Source: Methylocystis sp. (GTDB taxonomy: Bacteria; Pseudomonadota; Alphaproteobacteria; Rhizobiales; Beijerinckiaceae). Taken from it: a stretch of 14,068 nt of DNA. Made by a program: the position numbers and the translations under genes. Below are positions 1 to 6,494 of the stretch, in pieces. The stretch covers positions 1 through 14,068 of the forward strand of contig JALRFG010000037.1 in assembly GCA_023253795.1 (NCBI GenBank), written 5' to 3'. How positions within the stretch are numbered: the first letter of the stretch is position 1; each line of letters starts with the position of its first letter. Under the pieces are notes generated by a model. It saw only the letters and a list, made by a program, of their open reading frames with translations. It ran no database searches and was not told the origin of the DNA.

Positions 1-516
1 CCCGGCGAGCGCATCGGGCGAGAAACCGCCGAACACGACCGAGTGAATGGCGCCGATGCGCGCACAGGCGAGCATGGCGAAAGCGGCTTCCGGAATCATC
101 GGCAAATAAATCGTCACGCAATCGCCTTTGCGCACGCCATGATTGCGCAGCACATTGGCGAAGCGACAAACCTCCTCGTGCAATTCACGATAGGTGATAT
201 GGCGCGAGAGGGTGGGATCGTCGCCTTCCCAGATGATCGCGATTTTATCAGGACGCGTCACGAGATGCCGATCGATGCAATTCATCGCAACATTGGTGGC
301 GCCGTCTTCAAACCATTTGATCGACACATTATGCGGATCGAAACTTGTATGTTTGACTTTGGTGAAGGGTGTAATCCAGTCAATCCGTTGCGCCTCCCGC
401 GCCCAAAAGCCATCGGGATCGCGCGCCGCCACTGCATAGCGTGTGCGATAGGCTTCCGCGTCAATCAACGCGGCGCGTTTCCAGTTTTCGGGAACAGGAT
501 GAATTTTATCGTTCAT
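1..516 (-). CDS. acs: acetyl-CoA synthetase (AMP-forming), N-terminal part; gene continues past left edge
   Basis: The cytoplasmic enzyme activates acetate to acetyl-CoA through acetyl-adenylate, using ATP and CoA. I translated the minus strand from the ATG at 516-514 and found 172 uninterrupted residues to the window edge, beginning MNDKIHPVPENWKRAALIDA. They carry the Acs N-terminal features: a WARE..RIDWITPF segment, then the KWFEDGATNVAMNCIDRHL region, and near the edge YLPMIPEAAFAMLACARIGA followed by HSVVFGGFSPDAL, which are typical of AcsA. The full family length is about 650 residues, so roughly a quarter is present; the active-site lysine region lies outside. The start overlaps by 11 nt the end of the upstream cyclic-nucleotide-binding gene (ATG at 516, upstream stop TAA ending at 506), suggesting translational coupling. 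A propionyl-CoA synthetase is a less likely alternative. Confidence 0.93.
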   Translation of the reverse strand, partial: MNDKIHPVPENWKRAALIDAEAYRTRYAVAARDPDGFWAREAQRIDWITPFTKVKHTSFDPHNVSIKWFEDGATNVAMNCIDRHLVTRPDKIAIIWEGDDPTLSRHITYRELHEEVCRFANVLRNHGVRKGDCVTIYLPMIPEAAFAMLACARIGAIHSVVFGGFSPDALAG

Positions 517-1180
517 GAGTCTCGTCGGCGTGTGACTTTTCGGGAAGCGTCGGCCAGGCGCCGGCGTGTTCGGCAAGTTCAAGATTGTGCTGCATGCGTT
601 TCATCATCAAACGCATCAGATAGAAACTGAATTCGGGATCCTGCGCGGCGAGTTGCAGCAGATCGTCGTAACGTATGGCGAGAAGTTCAATGTCCGTTTC
701 CGCGACAGCGGTCGCGGTGCGCCGGTTTTCATCGGTGAACATGCCCATTTCGCCAAAAAACGCGACAGGCTTCAAAATAACGCCGGGTTCAAACAGACGC
801 ACCTCGCCGCGCAGCAGTACATAGGCTTCATCCGCGAGATCGCCGCGATAATGCAGGGTGAAGCCCGCCGGCAGTTTGATCGTGCGCATATAGGGGCGCA
901 GCCATTCGTAATCGAACGCCGCACCGGCTCCTTCGCTATTGGCCCGACGCATGTGATCGACGAGATCGCGCATCTGTTTGAGCCGCACGAGATTAACCGG
1001 CAACAGAAAACTGTTCAGCGCGCAGAGCGAATAATAGCCATTGATGAAAAAATACATCGCGAACAGCGCATTGGCGACGCTGGCCGCGACACGCAACGGG
1101 ATCATTGTGTTCGAGACAAAGACGAAGACATTCGCCGCCGCGGCGAGATAACCGATGGTCTCGATTACAATCGGGTTCAT
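506..1180 (-). CDS. membrane protein with C-terminal cyclic-nucleotide-binding domain
   Basis: This is a 224-residue protein from the ATG at 1180. Residues about 4-65 are very hydrophobic and suggest two or three membrane helices (GYLAAAANVFVFVSN, NALFAMYFFINGYYSLCALN). Residues about 95-195 form a cyclic-nucleotide-binding fold, with LRGEVRLFEPG and a phosphate-binding-cassette-like FGEMGMFTDENRRTATA at 142-158, which retains the Glu and Arg expected to contact a cyclic nucleotide. No DNA-binding HTH follows, so it is not a Crp/Fnr regulator. Its role is unknown; I infer a membrane-bound sensor of cAMP or cGMP. A longer frame runs to 1258, but the extra 26 residues are low-quality and the membrane segment begins right after the chosen ATG. 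No clear Shine-Dalgarno is seen. It overlaps acs by 11 nt, so a shared transcript and a link to acetate use are plausible. Confidence 0.82.
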   Translation of the reverse strand: MNPIVIETIGYLAAAANVFVFVSNTMIPLRVAASVANALFAMYFFINGYYSLCALNSFLLPVNLVRLKQMRDLVDHMRRANSEGAGAAFDYEWLRPYMRTIKLPAGFTLHYRGDLADEAYVLLRGEVRLFEPGVILKPVAFFGEMGMFTDENRRTATAVAETDIELLAIRYDDLLQLAAQDPEFSFYLMRLMMKRMQHNLELAEHAGAWPTLPEKSHADETHER

Positions 1181-1419
1181 GGGCGCGGGTTCATGGGCGG
1201 TGGCTGGCTCAGAGGCGTGACGACAGGCGATGCTAAGAGACCCCCGCCGCGCCAACACTGTGGATTTTGGCGACTTAAACCAGATTCCGAGCGCCGCGAA
1301 CAGGTCACGCCGGCTCGTAATCGTTCGCCGGCTCCTTTGCGCTGCGCGGACCGATTTGGTAAACGGCGCCCTGACCGGCGCGACAGCTTCATCGTCTGCG
1401 CCCCTGCCAAGGCCGAGAA

Positions 1420-2025
1420 ATGCAGAAATTCACCACGCTGACGGGTATCGCCGCGCCGCTGCCGATCATGAATATCGACACCGACATGATCATTCCGAAG
1501 CAATATCTGAAAACCATCGCCCGCACCGGATTGGGCAAGGGCCTGTTTTCGGAGATGCGCTATCGTGAGGACGGCGCTGAAAACCCAGATTTTGTGCTGA
1601 ACAAACCGGTTTGGCGCGGGGCGTCGATCCTGATCGCCGGCGATAATTTTGGCTGCGGCTCGTCGCGCGAGCACGCGCCCTGGGCGCTGCTTGATTACGG
1701 CCTGCGCTGCATCATTTCGACCAGCTTCGCCGATATTTTCTATAATAACTGCTTCAAGAACGGCATTTTGCCGGTGAAGATCGGACAGGCCGATCTCGAT
1801 CGGTTGATGACCCAGGCGCAACGCGATGGCGGCTTGACGCTGACCGTCGATCTCGCCGCGCAGGAAATCCGCGGCGCCGAGGGCGGCGCGATCGCCTTCG
1901 AGATCGATCCCTTCCGTAAACATTGCCTGATCAATGGTCTCGACGATATCGGCCTGACGCTGGAAAAGGCCGACAAGATCACCGCTTTCGAAAAAAGCGT
2001 GGCGCAGACCCGGCCGTGGGCCTAG
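1420..2025 (+). CDS. leuD: 3-isopropylmalate dehydratase small subunit
   Basis: LeuD is the swivel-domain subunit that with LeuC (the iron-sulfur subunit) isomerises 2-isopropylmalate to 3-isopropylmalate in leucine biosynthesis in the cytoplasm. The 201-residue product is of normal length. It shows the family N-terminus (MNIDTDMIIPKQYLKTI at about 17-33) and the substrate-loop motif GDNFGCGSSREHAPWALLDY near residues 75-94, then the NNCFKNGILPVKI segment. The ATG at 1420 has a modest ribosome site (AAGGCCGAG just upstream). leuC is not in the window; in many relatives leuC and leuD lie together after trmD-rplS, so this gene stands apart from its partner here. lptB starts 38 nt after its stop, so the two may be cotranscribed although functionally unrelated. 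Confidence 0.96.
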   Translation: MQKFTTLTGIAAPLPIMNIDTDMIIPKQYLKTIARTGLGKGLFSEMRYREDGAENPDFVLNKPVWRGASILIAGDNFGCGSSREHAPWALLDYGLRCIISTSFADIFYNNCFKNGILPVKIGQADLDRLMTQAQRDGGLTLTVDLAAQEIRGAEGGAIAFEIDPFRKHCLINGLDDIGLTLEKADKITAFEKSVAQTRPWA

Positions 2026-2063
2026 TCTTGAAACGGCGCTGAATCCGGGCCGGATGGGTTGAT

Positions 2064-3017
2064 GTGAACTATTTCAGCGATCTTTCGACACGCCTGCGCG
2101 AGGCCGCCGCGCCGCTGACGCGGTCGGTCGAAGCCGCGCAGACGAAATGGCAAGAGACCTTGCGCGCACACAGGTCGCGCAAGGGCGATGATATCGCTGA
2201 ATCTCAACAGCTTATTGACAATGCGTCTGGAGACGAGTCGTCGGAAGGCTTCGCGGTCGCGGGCTATCTGAAAGAAGAATATGGCGACGACGGCAAGGGC
2301 CTGCTGTCGATCCATAATCTGGCGAAGTCCTACAAGGCGCGCCGCGTCGTCGAGGATGTCAGCCTGCATGTCCGGCGCGGCGAGGCGGTTGGCCTGCTTG
2401 GCCCCAATGGAGCCGGCAAAACCACTGTTTTCTATATGATCACCGGTCTGGTGAAGCCCGACAAGGGCATGATCTCGCTGGACGGTTACGACGTCACCGC
2501 TCTGCCGATGTATCGCCGGGCGCGGCTGGGCATTGGCTATCTGCCGCAGGAGGCCTCGATTTTTCGCGGCCTGTCGGTGGAGGACAATATCCGGGCGGTG
2601 CTGGAGATCACCCAGCCTGATGAAAAACGGCGCGAGGAGGAGCTTGACGCCCTGCTCGACGAATTTCGTCTCACCCGGCTCCGCCAATCTCCGGCGATCG
2701 CGCTCTCGGGCGGCGAGCGTCGGCGCTGCGAAATCGCCCGCGCGCTGGCCGGTCACCCGTCCTTCATGCTGCTCGACGAGCCCTTCGCTGGCATCGACCC
2801 GATCGCGGTCGGGGACATTCAGGATCTCGTTCGCCACCTCAAGGCGCGCGGCATCGGCGTGTTGATCACCGATCATAGCGTCCGCGAAACTCTCGGCCTC
2901 ACCGACCGCGCCTATATTATTTACAGCGGTCACGTGCTGACCGAAGGTCCGCCGGAAGAGATTGTCGCCAACCCGGATGTCCGACGGATCTATCTGGGCG
3001 AAGATTTCAAAATGTAG
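2064..3017 (+). CDS. lptB: LPS export ABC transporter ATP-binding protein LptB
   Basis: LptB is the cytoplasmic ATPase that powers LptFG extraction of lipopolysaccharide from the inner membrane. The ABC domain occupies residues about 80-317: Walker A GPNGAGKT at 113-120, Q-loop YLPQE with Q162, a typical LptB SIFRGLSVEDNI stretch, signature LSGGERRR from 214, Walker B FMLLDEP with E239, and the switch His271 in ITDHS. At 317 residues it is about 76 longer than the E. coli protein (241). The extra N-terminus is charged and Ala/Glu rich with no membrane segment. The start is a GTG at 2064, because an ATG two bases earlier reads straight into TGA; no ATG occurs in frame before the ABC domain. 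lptC and lptA, usually just upstream, are replaced by leuD. rpoN follows after 140 nt. Confidence 0.95.
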   Translation: MNYFSDLSTRLREAAAPLTRSVEAAQTKWQETLRAHRSRKGDDIAESQQLIDNASGDESSEGFAVAGYLKEEYGDDGKGLLSIHNLAKSYKARRVVEDVSLHVRRGEAVGLLGPNGAGKTTVFYMITGLVKPDKGMISLDGYDVTALPMYRRARLGIGYLPQEASIFRGLSVEDNIRAVLEITQPDEKRREEELDALLDEFRLTRLRQSPAIALSGGERRRCEIARALAGHPSFMLLDEPFAGIDPIAVGDIQDLVRHLKARGIGVLITDHSVRETLGLTDRAYIIYSGHVLTEGPPEEIVANPDVRRIYLGEDFKM

Positions 3018-3023
3018 CGCCTA

Positions 3024-3046
3024 AAAATTCATCTTGATGAAATTTT
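3024..3046 (+). other. AT-rich inverted repeat after lptB
   Basis: AAAATTCATC and GATGAAATTTT form an imperfect AT-rich hairpin (one extra A, short loop) beginning 6 nt after the lptB stop codon. There is no clean T-tract after it, so it is at best a weak terminator or an RNA-stabilising stem in the lptB-rpoN gap. A protein-binding site is an alternative. Confidence 0.3.
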
Positions 3047-3157
3047 GTGCGGATTCGCCAAATCTTTGATCCTCCCGATCCGCCCATCCCGTGGTATAAC
3101 TCAAGCTGAGCAAGAAGCGGGCCATGGCGTCCGTGCAAGTCTTGAGGGCCCACGCCA

Positions 3158-4606
3158 ATGGCGATGTCGACCAGACTGATGATGCGTCAGGGCCAGTCCC
3201 TAGTGATGACGCCGCAGCTCCTTCAGGCGATCAAGCTGCTGCAGTTCTCCAATCTTGAGCTGGCGGCCTTTCTTCAGGAAGAGATCGAGCGCAATCCACT
3301 TCTCGAAACCCATGACGAAGCTCCGCCCCCGATTGCTGCAGAAACGGCGTCCGCCACCGAGGCCATTAATTTCGCTCAAGACTTAACAGGTCTCTCTGCG
3401 ACAGGCTGGACCGGCAGCGGCGGCGGCGTGGATCCCGCCGCGCCCAATCTTGAAGCCTCGGTGGCGGCGGCGCCGACGCTCCGCGAGCATCTCCTCGCTC
3501 AATTGGCGATCTCCGGGGTTTCGGCCTCGCAACGCCTGCTGGGTCAGGCGATCATCGATTCCATCGACGAGACGGGTTATTTGCGCGAGGACCTCGCCGT
3601 CCTCGCCGCACGGCTTGGAGCCCGGCCGGCCGCGGCGTCGGCGACTCTGACGCTTGTTCAAAGCTTCGAGCCCTCTGGCGTCGGTGCGCGCGATCTCGCC
3701 GAATGTTTAGCGATCCAGTTGCGCGAACGCGACCGGTTCGATCCGGCGATGCAGATCTGCATCGCCAATCTGCCGCTGGTTGCGCGGCGCGACATTGCGC
3801 AATTGTCGCGTCTATGCGGCGTCGAGAGCTCAGATATCATTGATATGATGGCGGAAATCCGCCAGCTTGATCCTAGACCGGGTCGCGCTTTCAGCGACGC
3901 GCCTGTTCAGCCGGTCATCGCTGACGTCATCGTACGCGCCGCGCCGGACGGTTCCTGGCTGGTCGAACTCAACACGGAGGCTCTGCCGCGTGTGCTCGTC
4001 AATCAGCGTTACGCCGCCAAAGTTACGACTATGGCGCGCGGTGCTGACAAAAGCTTCATTTCCGGCTGTCTACAAAACGCCAACTGGCTGACCAAAAGCC
4101 TTGAACAGCGCAGCCGCACTATTCTCAAGGTCGCCTCTGAAATCGTTCGGCTTCAAGACGCCTTTCTGACCAGCGGCGTTGAATATTTGCGGCCACTGAA
4201 CCTGCGCGCCATCGCCGACGCCATCGGCATGCATGAATCGACGGTGTCGCGGGTGACATCGAATAAATACGTCATGACGCCGCGTGGGGTGTTCGAGCTG
4301 AAATATTTCTTCTCGACCTCAATCCCAACCGCCCACGCCGGCGGCGAGGCGCATTCTGCGGAGACAGTCCGCTTCCGCATCAAACAGATGATCGATCATG
4401 AAACGCCGGACGCTATTTTATCCGACGACGCGATCGTCGCGAGGCTGAAGACCGCGAACATCGACATCGCCCGTCGCACCGTCGCGAAATATCGCGACAG
4501 TCTCCGCATCCCTTCTTCGGTCGACCGCCGGCGCGTCAAACAGGCCGCCGGGGCCAGCCTCGCCGGGGCCGCCCGCAGCATTGACTTCGCGGTGAGAGCC
4601 TTCTAA
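3158..4606 (+). CDS. rpoN: RNA polymerase sigma-54 factor RpoN
   Basis: Sigma-54 directs RNA polymerase to -24/-12 promoters, opened only by ATP-using enhancer-binding activators (nitrogen assimilation and other regulons). The 482-residue product has all regions in order. Region I with the Gln/Leu-rich activator segment QSLVMTPQLLQAIKLLQFSN lies at about 13-32. An Ala/Gly-rich acidic linker spans about 51-105. The core-binding domain covers about 106-300, including ETGYLREDL and SFEPSGVGARDLAECL. The HTH lies at about 349-371 (IADAIGMHESTVSRVTSNKY). The RpoN box ARRTVAKYR is at 438-446, followed by RDSLRIPSS. The ATG at 3158 gives the expected MAMSTRLMMRQ start; the ATG at 3164 is also possible. 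It sits between lptB and hpf in the conserved alphaproteobacterial order. Confidence 0.97.
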   Translation: MAMSTRLMMRQGQSLVMTPQLLQAIKLLQFSNLELAAFLQEEIERNPLLETHDEAPPPIAAETASATEAINFAQDLTGLSATGWTGSGGGVDPAAPNLEASVAAAPTLREHLLAQLAISGVSASQRLLGQAIIDSIDETGYLREDLAVLAARLGARPAAASATLTLVQSFEPSGVGARDLAECLAIQLRERDRFDPAMQICIANLPLVARRDIAQLSRLCGVESSDIIDMMAEIRQLDPRPGRAFSDAPVQPVIADVIVRAAPDGSWLVELNTEALPRVLVNQRYAAKVTTMARGADKSFISGCLQNANWLTKSLEQRSRTILKVASEIVRLQDAFLTSGVEYLRPLNLRAIADAIGMHESTVSRVTSNKYVMTPRGVFELKYFFSTSIPTAHAGGEAHSAETVRFRIKQMIDHETPDAILSDDAIVARLKTANIDIARRTVAKYRDSLRIPSSVDRRRVKQAAGASLAGAARSIDFAVRAF

Positions 4607-4621
4607 CCGTACGCAAATCTC

Positions 4622-4642
4622 GGCCGCCCAAATCGGGCGGTC
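4622..4642 (+). other. GC-rich hairpin between rpoN and hpf
   Basis: CCGCCC at 4624-4629 and GGGCGG at 4635-4640 pair across the loop AAATC, and the stem can extend outward by a G-T and a G-C pair. It begins about 15 nt after the rpoN stop and 54 nt before hpf. No T-run follows, so it may stabilise or partly attenuate the message rather than terminate it. Confidence 0.4.
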
Positions 4643-4695
4643 GCAAAGGGTTAGCCGCTCAAAACGACGGCGGACGATAAAAAAGGCGCGACCTG

Positions 4696-5262
4696 ATGAC
4701 ATTAAGAGTTTCAGGAAAAAATATGAGCATCGGCGAGGCGCTGCGGGGTCATGTGACGCAGCGGCTTGAGCAGGCGGCGGCCAAGTTTTTTGATGGTGGC
4801 GTCACCGGTCACGTCACCATCGCGCCGGAGGGTTCCGGCTATCGCGCCGATTGCAATCTGCACCTCAGCTCCGGCGTCGTGCTTCAGGCTGACGGCCGCG
4901 GCCAGGACCCCTACATCACCTTCGATCAGGCGGCGGAGCGCATCGAGAAGCGTCTGCGTCGTTATCATGGCCGGCTGAAAAACCATCACGAGGGCCATGG
5001 CCATGAGCACGAGATTGCGCCGAGCTATGTGATCGAGGCGCCGGATCAGGAACAGGACGCGCCCGTTGAATTCAGCGCGCCGATTATCGCGGAATCGACG
5101 ACGCGGCTGCGCCGTTTGTCCATTTCTGATGCGGTTCTGGACCTGGATATGACCGGAGCGCCGGTGGTGGTTTTTCGCCACGCCGAGAACGGCCGGGTCA
5201 ACATCATTTACCGTCGTAGCGATGGAAATGTCGGCTGGGTCGACCCGCCGGCAGGCGAGTAA
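4696..5262 (+). CDS. hpf: ribosome hibernation promoting factor, long form
   Basis: HPF binds the small ribosomal subunit near the decoding centre and, in its long form, dimerises to make inactive 100S ribosomes in stationary phase or stress. The 188 residues fit the long form. The N-terminal S30AE domain occupies about 1-105 (MTLRVSGKNMSIGEALRGHV start; HLSSGVVLQADG; FDQAAERIEKRLRRYHGRLK). A His/Glu-rich linker contains HHEGHGHEHE. The C-terminal dimerisation domain lies at about 130-188 (APVVVFRHAENGRVNIIYRR and DGNVGWVDPP). The ATG at 4696 gives the typical N-terminus and is preceded by AAGGCG about 8 nt upstream. It lies 89 nt after rpoN and 159 nt before ptsN, the usual arrangement. Confidence 0.95.
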   Translation: MTLRVSGKNMSIGEALRGHVTQRLEQAAAKFFDGGVTGHVTIAPEGSGYRADCNLHLSSGVVLQADGRGQDPYITFDQAAERIEKRLRRYHGRLKNHHEGHGHEHEIAPSYVIEAPDQEQDAPVEFSAPIIAESTTRLRRLSISDAVLDLDMTGAPVVVFRHAENGRVNIIYRRSDGNVGWVDPPAGE

Positions 5263-5421
5263 CCCTTCGTAAAAAGTCTCGAACGCGTCACAATTCGGCT
5301 TTGTGCCTGTGCAAGTTAGCGGCGATACATGGCCTTTCCCCACGGCCAGCGCGTTTGGATTTCAGCGTCTCGCGCGGACGAGAGCGCATAATCAAGAACA
5401 ACGGATTAGGCGGGATATTAG

Positions 5422-5886
5422 ATGCGGCTTACGGATTTTATATCGCCGGAAGCGGTGGTCGCTAATCTAAGGGCGACAAACAAGAAGCAGCTCTTGCAGG
5501 AATTGAGCGAGCGGGCCGCCAAATTATCGGGCTTATCCGCGCGCGAAATCTTCGACGCCTTGCTGCATCGCGAGCGTCTGGGTTCGACGGGGATCGGCGA
5601 GGGAATCGCCATTCCCCACGGCAAGCTGACCAAGGTTAAGTCGATCTTTGGGCTCTTCGCCCGTCTGGAGCGGCCGATCGATTTCGATTCGCTCGACGGT
5701 GCGCCGGTCGATCTGGTTTTTCTGTTATTGGCACCGGAGGCGTCGGGCGCCGACCATCTCAAGGCGCTGGCTTGCGTCGCGCGCGAGTTGCGTGATCCTG
5801 GCCTCGTGGCGTCGCTGCGCGCCACACGCAACACCGAGGGGCTTTATTCCTTGATGGAGCAGCGGTCGAAGCCGCACGCGGCCTGA
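5422..5886 (+). CDS. ptsN: nitrogen-regulatory phosphotransferase protein EIIA-Ntr
   Basis: EIIA-Ntr is the terminal phosphoacceptor of the PtsP-NPr-PtsN relay. It does not transport sugars but signals nitrogen/carbon and potassium status by binding partner proteins. The 154-residue product is of standard length and is a single PTS EIIA type-2 domain, with MRLTDFISPEAVVANLRATN at the start, LLHRERLGSTGIGEGIAIPH containing the phosphorylation site His66, then a DLVFLLLAPEASGADHLKAL segment. The start ATG at 5422 follows a rather poor ribosome site. The 159-nt gap from hpf could hold its own promoter but I see no convincing one. ptsP and the NPr gene are not in the window. The next gene converges from the minus strand. 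Confidence 0.96.
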   Translation: MRLTDFISPEAVVANLRATNKKQLLQELSERAAKLSGLSAREIFDALLHRERLGSTGIGEGIAIPHGKLTKVKSIFGLFARLERPIDFDSLDGAPVDLVFLLLAPEASGADHLKALACVARELRDPGLVASLRATRNTEGLYSLMEQRSKPHAA

Positions 5887-5967
5887 TTGAGACTCCGCAC
5901 CATTACTCAAAGTAAAAAGCGCCAGCTGCAAGCCAGCACTTTATGATTTCAGGGGGCATTTAGTGCC

Positions 5968-6249
5968 TTATTCGGCTGCGTCTGCAACCTTATCTCGGTC
6001 AACGCGCGGCGACGCTTGGCCGCCCTTGCGTCCAGCTGCAGCCGCCAGCGCTGGGTCACGGGCGAAGCTTCGATTGGCAGGCTTGACATTTTTGCCGCCG
6101 GTCCTTCCGGCTCGCGCTGCGAGGTCAGGATTTTTCGAGAAAATCCGCTTCTCATCCGGGACGCTCAGGCCGCCTTTACGAGCGATCTCTCGGCGTTTTT
6201 CCGGATCCATGGAGGCAAAGCCGCGTTTTGATTTTTTTTGTTCGGTCAT
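5968..6249 (-). CDS. KGG-repeat small stress protein (GsiB/Con-10-like)
   Basis: This is a 93-residue, highly charged, Gly/Lys/Arg-rich protein with no membrane segment and no cysteine. It consists of three copies of a motif with a strict 25-residue period: GFASMDPEKRREIARKGG (10-27), RIFSKNPDLAARAGRTGG (35-52) and RSFARDPALAAAAGRKGG (60-77). This is the KGG/GsiB-type repeat of small hydrophilic proteins known in some bacteria and fungi to be induced by general stress, desiccation or sporulation; the biochemical function is not known and is likely protective. It lies next to phyR, so control by the general stress response is attractive, but I see no EcfG-type promoter before it. The upstream stretch is instead AT-rich with a sigma-70-like TATACT. 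Its 3' end converges on ptsN across 81 nt. Confidence 0.85.
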   Translation of the reverse strand: MTEQKKSKRGFASMDPEKRREIARKGGLSVPDEKRIFSKNPDLAARAGRTGGKNVKPANRSFARDPALAAAAGRKGGQASPRVDRDKVADAAE

Positions 6250-6300
6250 GGGACAGCACCGATTCTAAATAAAAGACATTCATAATGTTACTTAAACATA

Positions 6301-6306
6301 AGTATA
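6301..6306 (-). promoter_or_regulatory. possible -10 element (TATACT) for the KGG gene
   Basis: Reading the minus strand, TATACT lies about 51 nt upstream of the KGG-protein ATG in a markedly AT-rich block (about 6262-6345) that contrasts with the GC-rich surroundings. A convincing -35 box is not visible at the right distance (ATTCAT or TTCATT is weak). The block also holds the symmetric ATTAAT-GA-ATTAAT at 6320-6333. This is a tentative promoter call. Confidence 0.3.
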
Positions 6307-6369
6307 ATGCAACAACCGTATTAATGAATTAATCACACTTAAAATTTGCTGGCCTTGCACAGGCTGGTC

Positions 6370-6392
6370 TCGGGCGGCTTGACGCCGCCCGA
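6370..6392 (-). terminator. perfect 9-bp GC hairpin downstream of phyR
   Basis: TCGGGCGGC (6370-6378) and GCCGCCCGA (6384-6392) pair perfectly around a 5-nt loop. The hairpin lies about 102 nt past the phyR stop codon and about 120 nt before the KGG gene start, both on the minus strand. It could end the phyR transcript, but no U-tract follows on either strand, so a U-less terminator or the core of a small RNA are both possible. The rest of 6250-6494 shows no coding frame I would support. Confidence 0.45.
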
Positions 6393-6494
6393 TGGCTCGA
6401 GTCGTCAAAGGTAAGGAGCCTGCGCTGGTCAAAAACCTGCAAAAACCGGAGGCGCATAGTCAAAAATTGTATGGTTGTGTGTGGCAACGAAAAC

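Noticed and set aside
491..513. GGAAC followed by GTT, resembling an EcfG promoter
   Set aside because: The spacer before cGTT is only 14 nt and the site is inside acs on the antisense strand, with no gene to serve.
1308..1334. Two direct copies of CGCCGGCTC, 18 nt apart, upstream of leuD
   Set aside because: Nine-base GC-rich repeats are expected by chance here; without conservation or a known regulator I do not call an operator.
566..1441. 291-codon open frame on the plus strand
   Set aside because: It lies antisense to the cyclic-nucleotide-binding gene and crosses the divergent intergenic region. Its composition is Arg/His-rich with no recognisable domain, typical of a shadow frame in GC-rich DNA.
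2022..2933. 303-codon open frame on the minus strand
   Set aside because: It is antisense to lptB, whose ABC motifs are all intact; the minus product has no family features.
3105..3157. TATAAC at about 3095 as a sigma-70 -10 box for rpoN
   Set aside because: No -35 element at 16-18 nt spacing is visible, so it was not listed as a promoter.
5329..5391. 20-codon mini-ORF in the hpf-ptsN gap
   Set aside because: No ribosome-binding site and no recognisable peptide; a frame this short arises easily by chance.
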